The notes: a model not told the origin generated them from the sequence alone. Positions 1 through 8,918 are shown, counted from the stretch's first letter. The stretch: DNA of 64,000 bases from Chlorogloeopsis sp038404745 (GCF_038404745.2 NZ_JAYKTT020000001.1:434001-498000), one strand, 5' to 3'. A program made the numbers and translations.

Positions 1-24
1 GAAATCGTAGAACTGCCGCTATGA
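1..24 (+). CDS. Possible 3' end of an upstream gene
   Basis: Frame 1 reads EIVELPL followed by TGA at 22-24. The ending resembles the VELPL-type tail of many histidine kinase ATPase domains, which would fit the sensor gene that starts 17 bp downstream. Only seven codons are visible, so this is a guess from context. Confidence 0.3.
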   Translation, partial: EIVELPL

Positions 25-40
25 GCGGTGGGAGGCAGAT

Positions 41-1933
41 ATGACAAACAGCCCCATCCGAGTTCTTCTAATTGATGATGATGAAGATGACTATATTTTA
101 ACTCGCGATTGGTTTAGAGAATTCCAAGTAGTGGAGTGCGAGTTAGAATGGGTGGGTAGCTATCAAGCTGCAAGAAATAAAATTGCTTCTCGACAACATG
201 ATGTCTATCTTGTTGATTACCGCTTAGGTGAAGGTAATGGGTTGGAATTATTGCGCGAAGCTGTTGCGAATGGCTGTAGTACTCCCCTGATTTTACTCAC
301 AGGTAAAGGAGACAGAGAAATAGACGTTGAGGCAATGAAAGCAGGAGCAGCAGATTATTTAGAAAAAAGTCAGTTGACTGCCCCTTTGCTAGAACGTTCT
401 ATCCGCTATGCTTTAGAACGCAAACAAACAGAACATAAAATCCGCGAACAAGCAGCTTTGTTGGATGTTGCAACTGACGCGATTTTTGTTCAAGATTTAG
501 ATAATACAATTTTATATTGGAATAAGGCTGCCGAACGCCTTTATAGTTGGAAAAAAGAAGAAGCGATCGGTAAAAAAGTATCAGAAATTTGGCAAGAAAA
601 AAATTTATCGCAATTGCAAGAAGCACTCTCCACAATGATGAAAAATGGCTCTTGGGAGGGTGAACTACAACAAATAACAAAATCTAGAAAAGAAGTTACT
701 GTCGAAAGTCGTTGGACTCTAGTTAAAGAATTTGAGCGCAAAACACAATCTATATTAATTGTAAATACCGACATTACGCAAAAAAAACAACTGGAAGCAC
801 AATTCTTGCGCGCCCAGCGACTAGAGAGTATCGGTACACTAGCAAGCGGCATCGCTCACGATCTCAACAACGTCCTTGCTCCCATTCTGATGACAGCGCA
901 GCTCTTAGAATCGCAACTAAACGATGAGCGTAGCCAGCGGCTTTTACCCATATTAATTAACAATGCAAAAAGGGGAGCAAACTTAGTCAAACAGGTGCTT
1001 TCTTTCACTCGTGGCATGGAAGGCGATCGCACTTTATTGCAATTAAAGCACTTGATTAGAGAAATTCAACAAATCATTAAAGAAACATTTCCCAAATCGA
1101 TCGAAGTTTCCACCCAAATATCGCCAAACCTTTGGACAGTTTTTGGTGATCCAACCCAACTGCATCAGGTACTAATGAATTTGTGTGTTAATGCCCGTGA
1201 TGCCATGCCTAATGGTGGCAAGTTGAAAGTAACAGCCGAAAATTTTTTAGTTGATGCAAATTATGCCAAAATGCATATAGATGCAAGAAAAGGTGCATAT
1301 GTGGTGATCGCTGTTACCGATACGGGAGTTGGCATTGCACCAGAAATATTGGATCGCATTTTTGAACCATTTTTTACTACTAAAGAGCTAGGCAAAGGCA
1401 CCGGACTCGGTCTTTCTACGGTGTTGGGAATTATCAAAAGTCACGGTGGTTTTATCAGTGTCTACAGCGAACTAGGTAAAGGCAGCGAATTTAAAGTGTT
1501 TCTGCCAGCACAACAAACAACAGAAACAAAAGAAGAACAAGAGGCAGAATTACCTTCTGGAAACGGCGAGTTGATTTTGGTGGTTGACGATGAGGATTCA
1601 ATTCGCGACATTACCAAAACTTCCCTAGAAACCTATAACTATAAAGCAATTACAGCTAGTGATGGCATTGAAGCCATCGCCCTTTACGCGGAACATCAAG
1701 ATAAGATATCTGTAGTCTTAACAGATATGCTTATGCCCTCAATGGATGGGTTAACTACAATCCGTACCTTACAAAAAATCAATCCTAATGTCAAAGTAAT
1801 TGCTGTCAGCGGACTTGCCTCTGCTGATAAAGTTAATGCAGCAACCGATATTGGTGTCAAAGCCTTTTTATCTAAACCCTACACCGCCAAGCAATTATTG
1901 CAAACAATCGGCGCAGTAAAAAATGGAAAATAA
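41..1933 (+). CDS. Hybrid histidine kinase (REC-PAS-HisKA-HATPase-REC)
   Basis: 630-residue soluble two-component hybrid kinase with no membrane segment. The N-terminal receiver (about 6-125) has the acidic pocket IDDDED and phospho-acceptor Asp59. A PAS domain follows (about 136-248). The kinase core has the phosphorylatable His273 in GIAHDLNN, the N box NLCVNARDAM, the G1 box DTGVGI and the G2 box GKGTGLGLS. A second receiver at the C-terminus carries Asp562 in VLTDMLMP. The start is the ATG preceded by GGGAGG. With a receiver at both ends, it probably takes a phosphoryl group from an upstream kinase and passes it to its own or a partner receiver. The input signal and output are unknown; no paired DNA-binding regulator lies next to it. 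Confidence 0.95.
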   Translation: MTNSPIRVLLIDDDEDDYILTRDWFREFQVVECELEWVGSYQAARNKIASRQHDVYLVDYRLGEGNGLELLREAVANGCSTPLILLTGKGDREIDVEAMKAGAADYLEKSQLTAPLLERSIRYALERKQTEHKIREQAALLDVATDAIFVQDLDNTILYWNKAAERLYSWKKEEAIGKKVSEIWQEKNLSQLQEALSTMMKNGSWEGELQQITKSRKEVTVESRWTLVKEFERKTQSILIVNTDITQKKQLEAQFLRAQRLESIGTLASGIAHDLNNVLAPILMTAQLLESQLNDERSQRLLPILINNAKRGANLVKQVLSFTRGMEGDRTLLQLKHLIREIQQIIKETFPKSIEVSTQISPNLWTVFGDPTQLHQVLMNLCVNARDAMPNGGKLKVTAENFLVDANYAKMHIDARKGAYVVIAVTDTGVGIAPEILDRIFEPFFTTKELGKGTGLGLSTVLGIIKSHGGFISVYSELGKGSEFKVFLPAQQTTETKEEQEAELPSGNGELILVVDDEDSIRDITKTSLETYNYKAITASDGIEAIALYAEHQDKISVVLTDMLMPSMDGLTTIRTLQKINPNVKVIAVSGLASADKVNAATDIGVKAFLSKPYTAKQLLQTIGAVKNGK

Positions 1934-2094
1934 GGCAGGAGGCAGAGGAGCCACTGCGCCCTTGGAGGTTAAGAGGAGGCGGAGCGTCTCCGGCTCCGCT
2001 CCATTGTAGCAAGTGGCGTGGCAGAGGGCAGAAGGAGAGGGAACAGGGAACAAGGGGAAATAATAAATGACCGATGACAAATGACAAATGACCA
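1934..2094. repeat. GC-rich palindrome plus heptamer repeats between genes
   Basis: The interval holds a short inverted repeat (GGAGCG at 1981-1986, CGCTCC at 1997-2002) in a GC-rich block. From about 2065 it holds copies of the heptamer ATGACNA. The heptamer run continues into the start codon of the next gene at 2095. No gene is seen here. Confidence 0.7.
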
Positions 2095-2481
2095 ATGACT
2101 AATATATCTGAAGTTTTAACCGTTAACGATGCTTTTTACCGAGCATTTGAAAAAAAAGATATTGAAGCTATGAGTGTAGTATGGTCTCAAGGTACTGCTA
2201 GTCTTTGCGTTCACCCTGGTTGGAATATACTCAGGGGTTGGAAAGAAATTCGTACCTCCTGGGAAAAGATATTTAAAAATACCCCATACATAGAAATTAA
2301 TAGGGACATAATTGCTACAGAAGTACGCGAAAATGTTGCTTATATAGTGTTGCTCGAAAACGTCATGCAAGTTATTAATGGCAGAAAAATGGAAGCGCGA
2401 TCGCTAGCTACAAATATATTCGAGCTGCTCGGTGGCAAGTGGTATTTAGTCCATCATCACGCTAGCCCGATTGTGCGGTAA
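2095..2481 (+). CDS. SnoaL/NTF2-like protein
   Basis: 128-residue small protein of the NTF2-like alpha+beta cone fold (SnoaL/DUF4440 type). The pattern is typical: an N-terminal helix with NDAFYRAFEKKDIEAM, then CVHPGW, WKEIRTSWEKIF, and a final strand WYLVHHHASP. In this superfamily the fold binds small ligands or acts as a subunit; no catalytic role can be read from the sequence. The start codon ATG lies inside the last heptamer of the upstream tandem repeat, and no Shine-Dalgarno sequence is visible. An imperfect hairpin (2493-2513) follows the stop. The gene stands alone between the kinase and convergent pyrR. Confidence 0.8.
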   Translation: MTNISEVLTVNDAFYRAFEKKDIEAMSVVWSQGTASLCVHPGWNILRGWKEIRTSWEKIFKNTPYIEINRDIIATEVRENVAYIVLLENVMQVINGRKMEARSLATNIFELLGGKWYLVHHHASPIVR

Positions 2482-2523
2482 ATTTTCTTGTCGGGTGGGC
2501 ATCTTGCCTGCCCCAAATATACG

Positions 2524-3072
2524 CTAATCCCCAATCAACTCTACCGCATCTCGTCCATCCGTATCTTGGAAGTAAACCTTGATAATCTCTTCTTTGGCAG
2601 TGGGTAGTTGCTTGCCAATAAAATCTGGATGAATAGGTAATTCCCGATGTCCCCTATCTACTAATACCGCTAACCGAATTACTTCTGGTCTACCATATTC
2701 ATTTACAGCATTTAATGCAGCGCGAACAGTTCGTCCTTTATATATAACGTCATCGACAAGCACAACAGTTTTGTCAGTTAAATCAAAAGGGATATCGGTT
2801 TTAGCAGGGGTACGCAAGCCAATTTGATCGAGATCGTCTCGATAGAATGTAATATCCAACGCTCCTACTGCCACAGATACACCTTCTAATGACTCAATTT
2901 GACGTGCTAACAATTGTGCCAATGGCACTCCCCTGGTATATATACCGATTAATACCAATTGTGATAAATCACGTGTCCTTTCTACAATTTGCGAAGCCAG
3001 CCGATTGACTGTACGACGGAGTTCTTCAGAAGAGAGAATCTCAACCACTTTAGCGTTGGTAGAAATAGTCAT
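2524..3072 (-). CDS. pyrR: PyrR bifunctional pyr regulator / uracil phosphoribosyltransferase
   Basis: 182 residues, the normal length for PyrR. The PRPP-binding loop is clear at about 103-120 (VVLVDDVIYKGRTVRAAL, with the acidic pair Asp107-Asp108). The N-terminal part LIGIYTRGVPLAQ and the segment ALDITFYRDD match PyrR rather than plain uracil phosphoribosyltransferase. In Gram-positive bacteria PyrR attenuates pyr mRNA; in cyanobacteria the uracil phosphoribosyltransferase salvage activity may be the main role. No pyr operon or attenuator is visible nearby. It is convergent with the SnoaL-like gene. Confidence 0.95.
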   Translation of the reverse strand: MTISTNAKVVEILSSEELRRTVNRLASQIVERTRDLSQLVLIGIYTRGVPLAQLLARQIESLEGVSVAVGALDITFYRDDLDQIGLRTPAKTDIPFDLTDKTVVLVDDVIYKGRTVRAALNAVNEYGRPEVIRLAVLVDRGHRELPIHPDFIGKQLPTAKEEIIKVYFQDTDGRDAVELIGD

Positions 3073-3117
3073 ATACCGATATATCCCTGATTAACTTAAC
3101 TGAGTATTGGGTATCAG

Positions 3118-3186
3118 CGATCAGTTGTCAGTTCTCAGTTACCTTTTTCTTTCACTGTTCCCTGTCCCCTGTCCCCTATCTCCATA
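3118..3186. repeat. Tandem CCCTGTC-type heptamers
   Basis: Between pyrR and cobD there are imperfect 7-bp tandem repeats: first TCAGTTG/TCAGTTC units, then CCCTGTC, CCCTGTC, CCCTATC. The same C-rich heptamer family recurs at 4813-4840 and 51856-51937. Confidence 0.7.
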
Positions 3187-3187
3187 A

Positions 3188-4150
3188 TTACCTTTTTAAA
3201 AAGATTAGCAATAGAGCGCTCACCCCTAACCACAGCAAAAAACAATATCTAGTTAGTTGTAAAGCTTTATTTATAAAAATTGGCGCGATCGCATGAATAT
3301 TATCTCCCAATAATGGTTTTTGCTTGGCTACGCCGCCATACCAATTTGTACCTCCTACTTGTACATCCAAAATTGCAGCGTAAACACACTCACTCCAACC
3401 AGAATTAGGGCTAGGATCTTGAGGTGCATCACGGCGACAAATTCTGATTACGTGCAAAGGTTTACCCGATAGCAGCGCTAAAGTTATCACTGCTAGCCGA
3501 CAGGGAAGCCAAGTCAAGCCATCTTCCAAGCGCGCACTAAACCAACCCAAATAAGTATAGGGTGCTTGACGATAACCCACCATTGAATCCAGGGTGCTGC
3601 TGGCTTTATATGCCAAGGCTAAAGGTACTGAACCCACAACTGGCAAAAATGCACCAATAATTGCATAAAAAAGAGGAGCCATCACTCCATCAATCGCATT
3701 TTCTGTAACTGTTTCTAAAATAGCTCGCAATATTTCTGATTCTGTCAGATTTTTTGTATCTCTACCAACATAATTACTTAAAGTCGAGCGAGCATCTTGA
3801 ATTTTACCTAATGTTAAAGGTTGCAAAACTGTTTGGGCTGCTACCCTTAAACTTTTTAGAGCAAAACAGCTGGCTAAAAGAATACTTTCTATTGCTATAC
3901 CTAAGAATGGATGCAGCCATCTGGTAATTTGAATTATTGAGTAGCCAGCAATGCCACTACCTATTATTAAGACGATGCCTAACACAATTCCAGCTAAACG
4001 TTGTGTTAGAGAATTTTGACAATAGCTCAGAGCTAATTTGCTAAAGCGAGAAATTATCCACCCCATCACTCTTACAGGATGAGGCCATCCCCATGGATCG
4101 CCAATTAAGTAATCTAAACCAGCAGCAAGGATTAGAACAATATATGTCAT
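3188..4150 (-). CDS. cobD: Adenosylcobinamide-phosphate synthase CobD/CbiB
   Basis: 320-residue polytopic inner-membrane enzyme that attaches the aminopropanol(-phosphate) arm to adenosylcobyric acid in cobalamin synthesis. The family start is visible in DYLIGDPWGWPHPVRVMG. Other family features are NYVGRDTKNLTESEILRA, ETVTENAIDGVMAPLFY, the YKASSTLDSMVGY segment and LPCRLAV. Length is typical. No cobalamin riboswitch is seen upstream (4151-4207 holds heptamer repeats) and no other cob gene is adjacent, so the pathway is scattered. The N-terminal codons ATGACA lie next to the ATGACNA repeat. Confidence 0.95.
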   Translation of the reverse strand: MTYIVLILAAGLDYLIGDPWGWPHPVRVMGWIISRFSKLALSYCQNSLTQRLAGIVLGIVLIIGSGIAGYSIIQITRWLHPFLGIAIESILLASCFALKSLRVAAQTVLQPLTLGKIQDARSTLSNYVGRDTKNLTESEILRAILETVTENAIDGVMAPLFYAIIGAFLPVVGSVPLALAYKASSTLDSMVGYRQAPYTYLGWFSARLEDGLTWLPCRLAVITLALLSGKPLHVIRICRRDAPQDPSPNSGWSECVYAAILDVQVGGTNWYGGVAKQKPLLGDNIHAIAPIFINKALQLTRYCFLLWLGVSALLLIFLKR

Positions 4151-4168
4151 CTAACATTTATACAAGCA

Positions 4169-4207
4169 AATGACTAATGACCAATAACCAATGATTAATG
4201 ACTAATA
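4169..4207. repeat. Heptamer tandem repeat (ATGACTA / ATGACCA)
   Basis: Five or six degenerate copies of the 7-bp unit (TGACTAA, TGACCAA, TAACCAA, TGATTAA, TGACTAA) fill the space between the Rrf2 regulator stop and the cobD start. Typical short tandem repeat of heterocystous cyanobacteria. Confidence 0.8.
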
Positions 4208-4651
4208 CTAAACAATAAAACTAGCTTCTTCCCCAAGGGAAGCTTGCCAACTTCGAGCATCGTAATAAAGGTCTGCCAAAGTAATACTGTATAGTGCTTC
4301 TTTCAACTTTTGGTGCAACCTCTGCCAAAGAGTAAATGTTACCCAATCTTCTGCTTGTCCTCGTGAAGCTTGATGATGAGGTAGAGGTTCAATAGTTTCG
4401 CCAACTGCTTCTAGAATTTCCCCCAAAGAAATTTGTGCTGGTTCTCGTGCTAGTTTGTATCCGCCGATGCTGCCACGAATTGATTTTACCAATCCTGCAC
4501 GACGCATTTCTATTAGTAGTTTTTCTAGGTAAGGAGCAGGAATATCTTGTCGCGAGGCGATCGCTCTCACCGAAACAGGGCCATACTCTGGCTGCAAGCT
4601 CAAATCTAATAAAGCTTTTACACTGTAGTGTCCTCTGGTAGTTAATTTCAT
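4208..4651 (-). CDS. Rrf2-family transcriptional regulator without cysteines
   Basis: 147-residue winged-helix regulator. The N-terminal helix-turn-helix (about 1-60: MKLTTRGHYSVKALLDL, then SVRAIASRQDIPAPYLEKLL) and wing SIRGSIGGYKLAR match Rrf2/IscR/CymR proteins. IscR and NsrR carry three cysteines at about 90-110 that bind an Fe-S cluster. Here that segment reads ETIEPLPHHQASRGQAEDW and the whole protein contains no cysteine. It is therefore probably a cluster-free regulator like CymR, or it senses through another ligand. Targets are unknown; the adjacent same-strand gene is cobD. Confidence 0.9.
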   Translation of the reverse strand: MKLTTRGHYSVKALLDLSLQPEYGPVSVRAIASRQDIPAPYLEKLLIEMRRAGLVKSIRGSIGGYKLAREPAQISLGEILEAVGETIEPLPHHQASRGQAEDWVTFTLWQRLHQKLKEALYSITLADLYYDARSWQASLGEEASFIV

Positions 4652-5150
4652 TTTAGTTAGCTTTTTTGTTTATCCTTTGTCATTTGCCCTTAGCAACTAA
4701 TGACCAATGACTGATGACTAATGACTAAGGATCAGTTTTACTTATCATTCTGTATGCCAATTATTAAGTCAATGCTAATATAGCAGTCCTAAATGAGTTA
4801 CAAACAAATCTGAGCTGTTCCCTGTTCCCTGTTCCCTGCCACCACGATTAGTTTATAAATCAAATGAGATTGCTATAGACAACCTTCTACGCTTTAGGAA
4901 ACTTAAACAAATACAGTGTAGCAGTTCTTCACAAACTACAGATAGTTATCAGCATGGGTAAAATTCTTTGAAGATTAGTTTATTAAGGGAAAATTGGTAA
5001 AGAGTACAAAATTTTTCTGCTGTTTGTGTAATATACTTGGCAGTAGCTGAAATAAAAAAATTAAAGAATTGTTTTCTTATTTCCTCAAGGTCAGCTAAAA
5101 TAAAATCGACTAAACTTTGTAAATCGTTCGTTCATTTTTGATCTAAGTTG
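4652..5150. other. Intergenic region between divergent regulators
   Basis: About 500 bp without a gene. It holds heptamer repeats (4695-4728), CCCTGTT-type repeats (4813-4840) and an AT-rich stretch leading to the cyAbrB gene. The promoters of the two divergent regulators must lie here. No tRNA or confident operator was found. Confidence 0.5.
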
Positions 5151-5564
5151 ATGGCTAAAGCGAAAAAAATTGAACCCTTAACTGGTGAAGATCTGCTCAA
5201 AAAAGTCAAAGAGCTAGAAAACCTGAGTAAGGAAGAAAAAGCTAAACAGTGCGGCTACTATACCGTTACCAAAAATGGTATAGAGCGTGTCAATATGATG
5301 AAGTTCTTGAATGCTCTAATTGATGCCGAAGGTATTCAGTTAGATAGTGCTCCCAGTGCAAATGGTCGGGGAGGACGCAGCGCTAGCTATAGAATTAGTG
5401 TCCAGTCTAACGGTAACTTGTTAATAGGTTCCGCTTATACAAAACAGATGAATCTCAAACCTGGAGATGAGTTTATCATCACTTTGGGCAAAAAGCACAT
5501 TCGTCTGAGACAGATAGACACAGAAGATAGAGAAGATGCCGAAGCTCTAGAAACAGTAGCTTAA
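5151..5564 (+). CDS. cyAbrB family transcriptional regulator
   Basis: 137 residues from ATG 5151; a TTG three bases earlier is in frame but has no merit as start. The N-terminal part (LTGEDLLKKVKELEN and the KQCGYYTVTKNGIERVN segment) and the C-terminal swapped-hairpin-like domain (SYRISVQSNGNLLIGSAYT, then KPGDEFIITLGKKHIRL) are characteristic of cyanobacterial AbrB paralogues. These DNA-binding proteins modulate nitrogen and carbon gene expression and are widespread in cyanobacteria. The gene is monocistronic. Confidence 0.93.
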   Translation: MAKAKKIEPLTGEDLLKKVKELENLSKEEKAKQCGYYTVTKNGIERVNMMKFLNALIDAEGIQLDSAPSANGRGGRSASYRISVQSNGNLLIGSAYTKQMNLKPGDEFIITLGKKHIRLRQIDTEDREDAEALETVA

Positions 5565-5572
5565 AAGTCGGT

Positions 5573-5596
5573 TGTCATTTGTCATTTGTCATTGGT
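5573..5596. repeat. Heptamer tandem repeat downstream of cyAbrB gene
   Basis: Three copies of TGTCATT (reverse complement of AATGACA) follow the cyAbrB stop codon. Confidence 0.75.
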
Positions 5597-5673
5597 TCGG
5601 CAGTCCTAACCCAGGGCTGAGGGAGGGACTTTAGCTTATGAAGTCTATGTTATTTCTCCTTTGTCAAAGGACT

Positions 5674-5702
5674 AAAAAAAGGACACGATATTACTCGTGT
5701 CC
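5674..5702 (-). terminator. Intrinsic terminator of the ClC channel gene
   Basis: On the minus strand a perfect 7-bp stem (GGACACG and CGTGTCC, plus-strand arms 5681-5687 and 5696-5702) is followed by seven Ts (plus-strand A run 5674-5680). It lies about 60 bp after the stop of the minus-strand channel gene. Confidence 0.8.
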
Positions 5703-5727
5703 TTACCTAAACTGATGACTACTGTAC

Positions 5728-5749
5728 AGACGCGATGTTCCTCGCGTCT
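5728..5749. repeat. Dispersed palindrome AGACGCGA..TCGCGTCT
   Basis: Perfect 8-bp inverted repeat with a 6-nt loop, embedded in GTACAGACGCG...CGCGTCTCTAC. A decayed relative (AGACAATTGCGTCTGTAC) lies at 36555-36573 after a methyltransferase gene, so this is a dispersed intergenic palindrome family. Confidence 0.6.
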
Positions 5750-5763
5750 CTACTAATTAATAA

Positions 5764-7665
5764 CTATTGACTGATGAAAACATCTGTTTTTGTTGTCACT
5801 GGTAGATAATGACAAAGAGTTCTGCGCATCGCTGCCACTTTGGATGTCAAAGCAATTTCTTCCCGTTCCAGTAAACCTAAAATTTGTTCTGGATTATCTC
5901 GTGCTATCACTGGTAACTGATGTAAACCTCGCACAGCCATGCGATCTAAAGCTTCCGATAAAGGTTCATCTCGCCAAGCATAAACAATATCAGTAGTACA
6001 AATGTCTTTAAGAATTTGATTGGATAAATTGCGTTTAATTTCGCCATTTGAATCTGGGTAATTTTGCCAAGCAGAAAGGACGCGATTAATATCTTCTAAA
6101 GACACAATCCCAACTAGTTGCCCTGCTTCATTCATAACTAAAGCACTGCGAGTCCGATCACGGATCATTTCCAAAGCAGCTTCTATAACTTGCATTGTTG
6201 CTAAGAGCTTTTGTGGGCAAGGATGCATAGCTTCTTCAACCATGATTTGTTGAACAATTTCTGCTTGCTCATCTTTCAATTCCGAAAGACCTATTTGTTG
6301 AAGATTGGAATTAGAGTTAGAAGTGGGTTTGAATCGCTCGACTAGCCATACACTTAAACCCACCGCTGCCATTAATGGTAAAACAATGCGGTAGTCTCGT
6401 GTTAATTCAAATAGCAATAAAATTGCCGTTAATGGTGCTCTGACACTTGCAGCCAGTACTGCTGCCATTCCCACCATTGCATAGGCTGGGGGAGCAGCCA
6501 TAAAATCGCTAATCATCGGTGCTAAGGTAGCTAAAATTTTCGCATAAGCAGAACCCAAAGAAGCACCTAAAAACATCGCTGGTGCAAACAAACCACCAAC
6601 AAAACCGCTACCAGCACTAATGGCTGTCATTGCCAGTTTTGTAAATAAAAGCACCACCAAAAGTTGCAGCGAAAACTCCACATCCTGAAGCATTGCCTCT
6701 ACTGTTTCATAACCAATCCCTAAAATTTGTGGCAAGTACAAAGCCACAGCACCAACGATCGCACCGCCAATGATCGGATGAATCGGCTTCGGTATTTTTC
6801 CAAACCAAGCAAAACCCGGTACCTTCCCGGCAAAGGTAGCTTTGAGGAGTCGAATTGATTGGGTATAAGTCAAAGACACTAGACTTGCCCACAACCCCAA
6901 ACCAAGATAAAGTGGCAATTCTAAAGGACTGCGGACTTGGTAAACAGGTAAAGTAAAAGCAGGTTGCGCTCCCAAACCAATTTGAGCAATTAATGCCGCC
7001 ACCACTGCTGCCAAGAGCACCACACTCACTGCCGAAGTAGCAAAAGATGTCGCTCCCAATACTACCTCTAAAGCAAAAAACACACCTGCGATCGGGGCAT
7101 TAAATCCAGCAGCCAAGCCAGCAGCAGCACCAGCACCCAACAGCAAACGTTGGCGTTCTCGCGATACTTGTAAAACTACAGACAGCAACATTCCAAAGCT
7201 AGCACCAATTTCTACACTAGGCCCTTCTGGCCCTAAAGAAGAACCGCTACCGAGAGAAACTGCTGCTGCAATCATCTTTGTGACTGGGCGCAATTGTCGT
7301 TTGATTTCTCCTTTCTGGGATGCTGCAATCAAAGATGAAAGTCCAGGGCCAAAATCTTGCGATCGCCAGCGCATCAAACCAACTATTAATCCTCCCAAGA
7401 TGGGAATGCAGGCTAAAGTCCAAGCACCCCAACTGCCGATCGCACCCATCAAATTTTCTAGCATTAAGCGGTGAATCAGCTCGATTAAATAGTGAAATGT
7501 AACTACACCCATACCGCTGCCTCCACCGATGAGTACAGCTAGAAGTAGTACAACTGTTTCTTGAGATGGCTGAAAACGGTTAAATAAATAGGTTAAAACG
7601 ACGGGAGAAGGAAAGGCAGCCTGTTCACTTACCTTCCTGAGTTCTGTGGGAGGCAGGAGAGTCAT
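5764..7665 (-). CDS. ClC-type chloride channel/transporter with CBS pair
   Basis: 633-residue ClC family membrane protein. The ion-path motifs are present: GSGSSLGPEGPSVEIG with the gating-glutamate signature GPEGP, and GSGFVGGLFAPAMFLGASLG. About ten or more hydrophobic segments span residues 30-445. The last about 160 residues hold two CBS domains (starting near EEAMHPCP and near ICTTDIVYAWRD), which in this family bind adenine nucleotides and tune transport. The presence of the gating glutamate is compatible with a Cl-/H+ exchanger or a channel; sequence alone does not decide. It ends at a clear terminator. Confidence 0.95.
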   Translation of the reverse strand: MTLLPPTELRKVSEQAAFPSPVVLTYLFNRFQPSQETVVLLLAVLIGGGSGMGVVTFHYLIELIHRLMLENLMGAIGSWGAWTLACIPILGGLIVGLMRWRSQDFGPGLSSLIAASQKGEIKRQLRPVTKMIAAAVSLGSGSSLGPEGPSVEIGASFGMLLSVVLQVSRERQRLLLGAGAAAGLAAGFNAPIAGVFFALEVVLGATSFATSAVSVVLLAAVVAALIAQIGLGAQPAFTLPVYQVRSPLELPLYLGLGLWASLVSLTYTQSIRLLKATFAGKVPGFAWFGKIPKPIHPIIGGAIVGAVALYLPQILGIGYETVEAMLQDVEFSLQLLVVLLFTKLAMTAISAGSGFVGGLFAPAMFLGASLGSAYAKILATLAPMISDFMAAPPAYAMVGMAAVLAASVRAPLTAILLLFELTRDYRIVLPLMAAVGLSVWLVERFKPTSNSNSNLQQIGLSELKDEQAEIVQQIMVEEAMHPCPQKLLATMQVIEAALEMIRDRTRSALVMNEAGQLVGIVSLEDINRVLSAWQNYPDSNGEIKRNLSNQILKDICTTDIVYAWRDEPLSEALDRMAVRGLHQLPVIARDNPEQILGLLEREEIALTSKVAAMRRTLCHYLPVTTKTDVFISQ

Positions 7666-8286
7666 TGAATGAGGAGTAAATCTAATAAAAAATTTAAATT
7701 TTATGCCTTAGTTTTTATTGTGAGGCATCATTTAGCCAGCAGACAAGCAAAAACTTTGATATGTAGTATTTCTACTATATATATAATTCACTAAAAAAAA
7801 TCATAATATCCTTTTAGAAGTTGGAGAAAATAAGCCGCAAACCAATAGCCAGAATCTAGAAGATTCTTGATTGTCTGGATGCTTAAAGATGATTGATTAT
7901 AAAGTTTTGGTGAATCGACTGACTATTGCGCCAAACCTCATACCGTGATCAGTGTGCAGTCATAATGGCTTCACTGATGCTGAATTTTGTGTTTTGTATT
8001 CTTCTAAAAAAGTTTTAGTTAAAAATTTTCTAATGTTCAAATTTTGTGTAGTGGTAATGCTTAAATGAGAGAATTGATGGTCAATGCTCTATAACAGGAT
8101 TAGCACACACTACAAATACTGATTTAGAATCATGAGTCTGTTTATACTAATATTAGAATAATAACATCATCTCAAGTGTGTAATTCCTGGCTAATTTTTA
8201 GCCACGCTGGGAAATCTACACGTGGGTTAAACAGAAAAAATATAGCTTTTTATAGAGCAAGTAAGTGTACTAAGTAAACAAAGTAG
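7666..8286. other. AT-rich intergenic region, no gene seen
   Basis: About 620 bp between two divergent genes. It is AT-rich with stop codons in all frames; no tRNA, repeat array or strong hairpin was recognised. It must contain promoters for the channel gene (minus) and the zinc-ribbon gene (plus). Confidence 0.5.
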
Positions 8287-8670
8287 ATGAATACACACAC
8301 TTTTGACCACCACTATGTAACTTGCCCGATTTGCCAAAAGCATTCTACAACCAAATCTGTTCAAACATACATAGGGTTGTTTACCTGTCCTTATTGTCAG
8401 GAAAGATTAGTAGTTTGCAAGAGTGGTCATTACGTTCGCGATCCCTTTAATTTTAAACAAATAGCGATTTCATCAGCACTGCGTCGTCAAAGCCGCCCCT
8501 TAGCTAGAATTATACGAGATTTTGTCATCCCCAAACACCCCATAGTAGCTCTGATTGTGAGTAGCGCCGTTGTCTTTGGTATGATTGCCATAAACCAGCA
8601 AAGCACAAGCAATGATTCACTGCCACCAGCAATAGAAGAAATCACAGAAGCAGGAAAAAAATCCCAGTGA
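8287..8670 (+). CDS. Small zinc-ribbon protein with one membrane segment
   Basis: 127 residues, not recognised as a named family. Two CxxC knuckles (Cys13/Cys16 in CPIC and Cys34/Cys37 in CPYC) form a probable zinc ribbon, with an additional Cys44. A basic stretch (ALRRQSRPLARIIRD) precedes one hydrophobic segment at about 84-103 (IVALIVSSAVVFGMIAI), then a short polar tail. This predicts a cytoplasmic zinc-binding head anchored in the membrane. The stop codon lies in the loop of a hairpin that acts as terminator for the opposite strand. Function unknown. Confidence 0.75.
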   Translation: MNTHTFDHHYVTCPICQKHSTTKSVQTYIGLFTCPYCQERLVVCKSGHYVRDPFNFKQIAISSALRRQSRPLARIIRDFVIPKHPIVALIVSSAVVFGMIAINQQSTSNDSLPPAIEEITEAGKKSQ

Positions 8671-8686
8671 GTGCATCTCCTGGGAT
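8654..8686 (-). terminator. Intrinsic terminator for the minus-strand GT39 gene
   Basis: Stem ATCCCAG (8661-8667) pairs with CTGGGAT (8680-8686). On the minus strand it is followed by seven Ts (A run at 8654-8660). It serves transcription coming from the GT39 gene 230 bp away. The plus-strand gene's TGA stop sits in its loop. Confidence 0.65.
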
Positions 8687-8918
8687 CTATATCCTCTTCC
8701 ACAGTTTTCAGTGTCAGTATATCAAAAAATATACAAAGTGACTAGTTATTTATAATTAGGGGATAGCGGTTAGTGGGTAGTAGTTAAAGAGTAAAAATTA
8801 ACTCCTCATAACAAACTACTACGTGACTTGAAAAAGCTTGGCGAACAGGGAAAGTTACGGAGGTTGGGGGAGAAATTATTTTTCATGGGTTTTAATGTAC
8901 GCAATTCAGCAACGGCTA

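Noticed and set aside
1872..2095. Minus-strand frames across the GC palindrome after the sensor kinase
   Set aside because: They translate repeat DNA and overlap the kinase gene end; no start signal.
3110..4207. Cobalamin riboswitch near cobD
   Set aside because: The upstream region of cobD is only about 57 bp to the next gene and consists of heptamer repeats; no B12-box-like sequence was seen.
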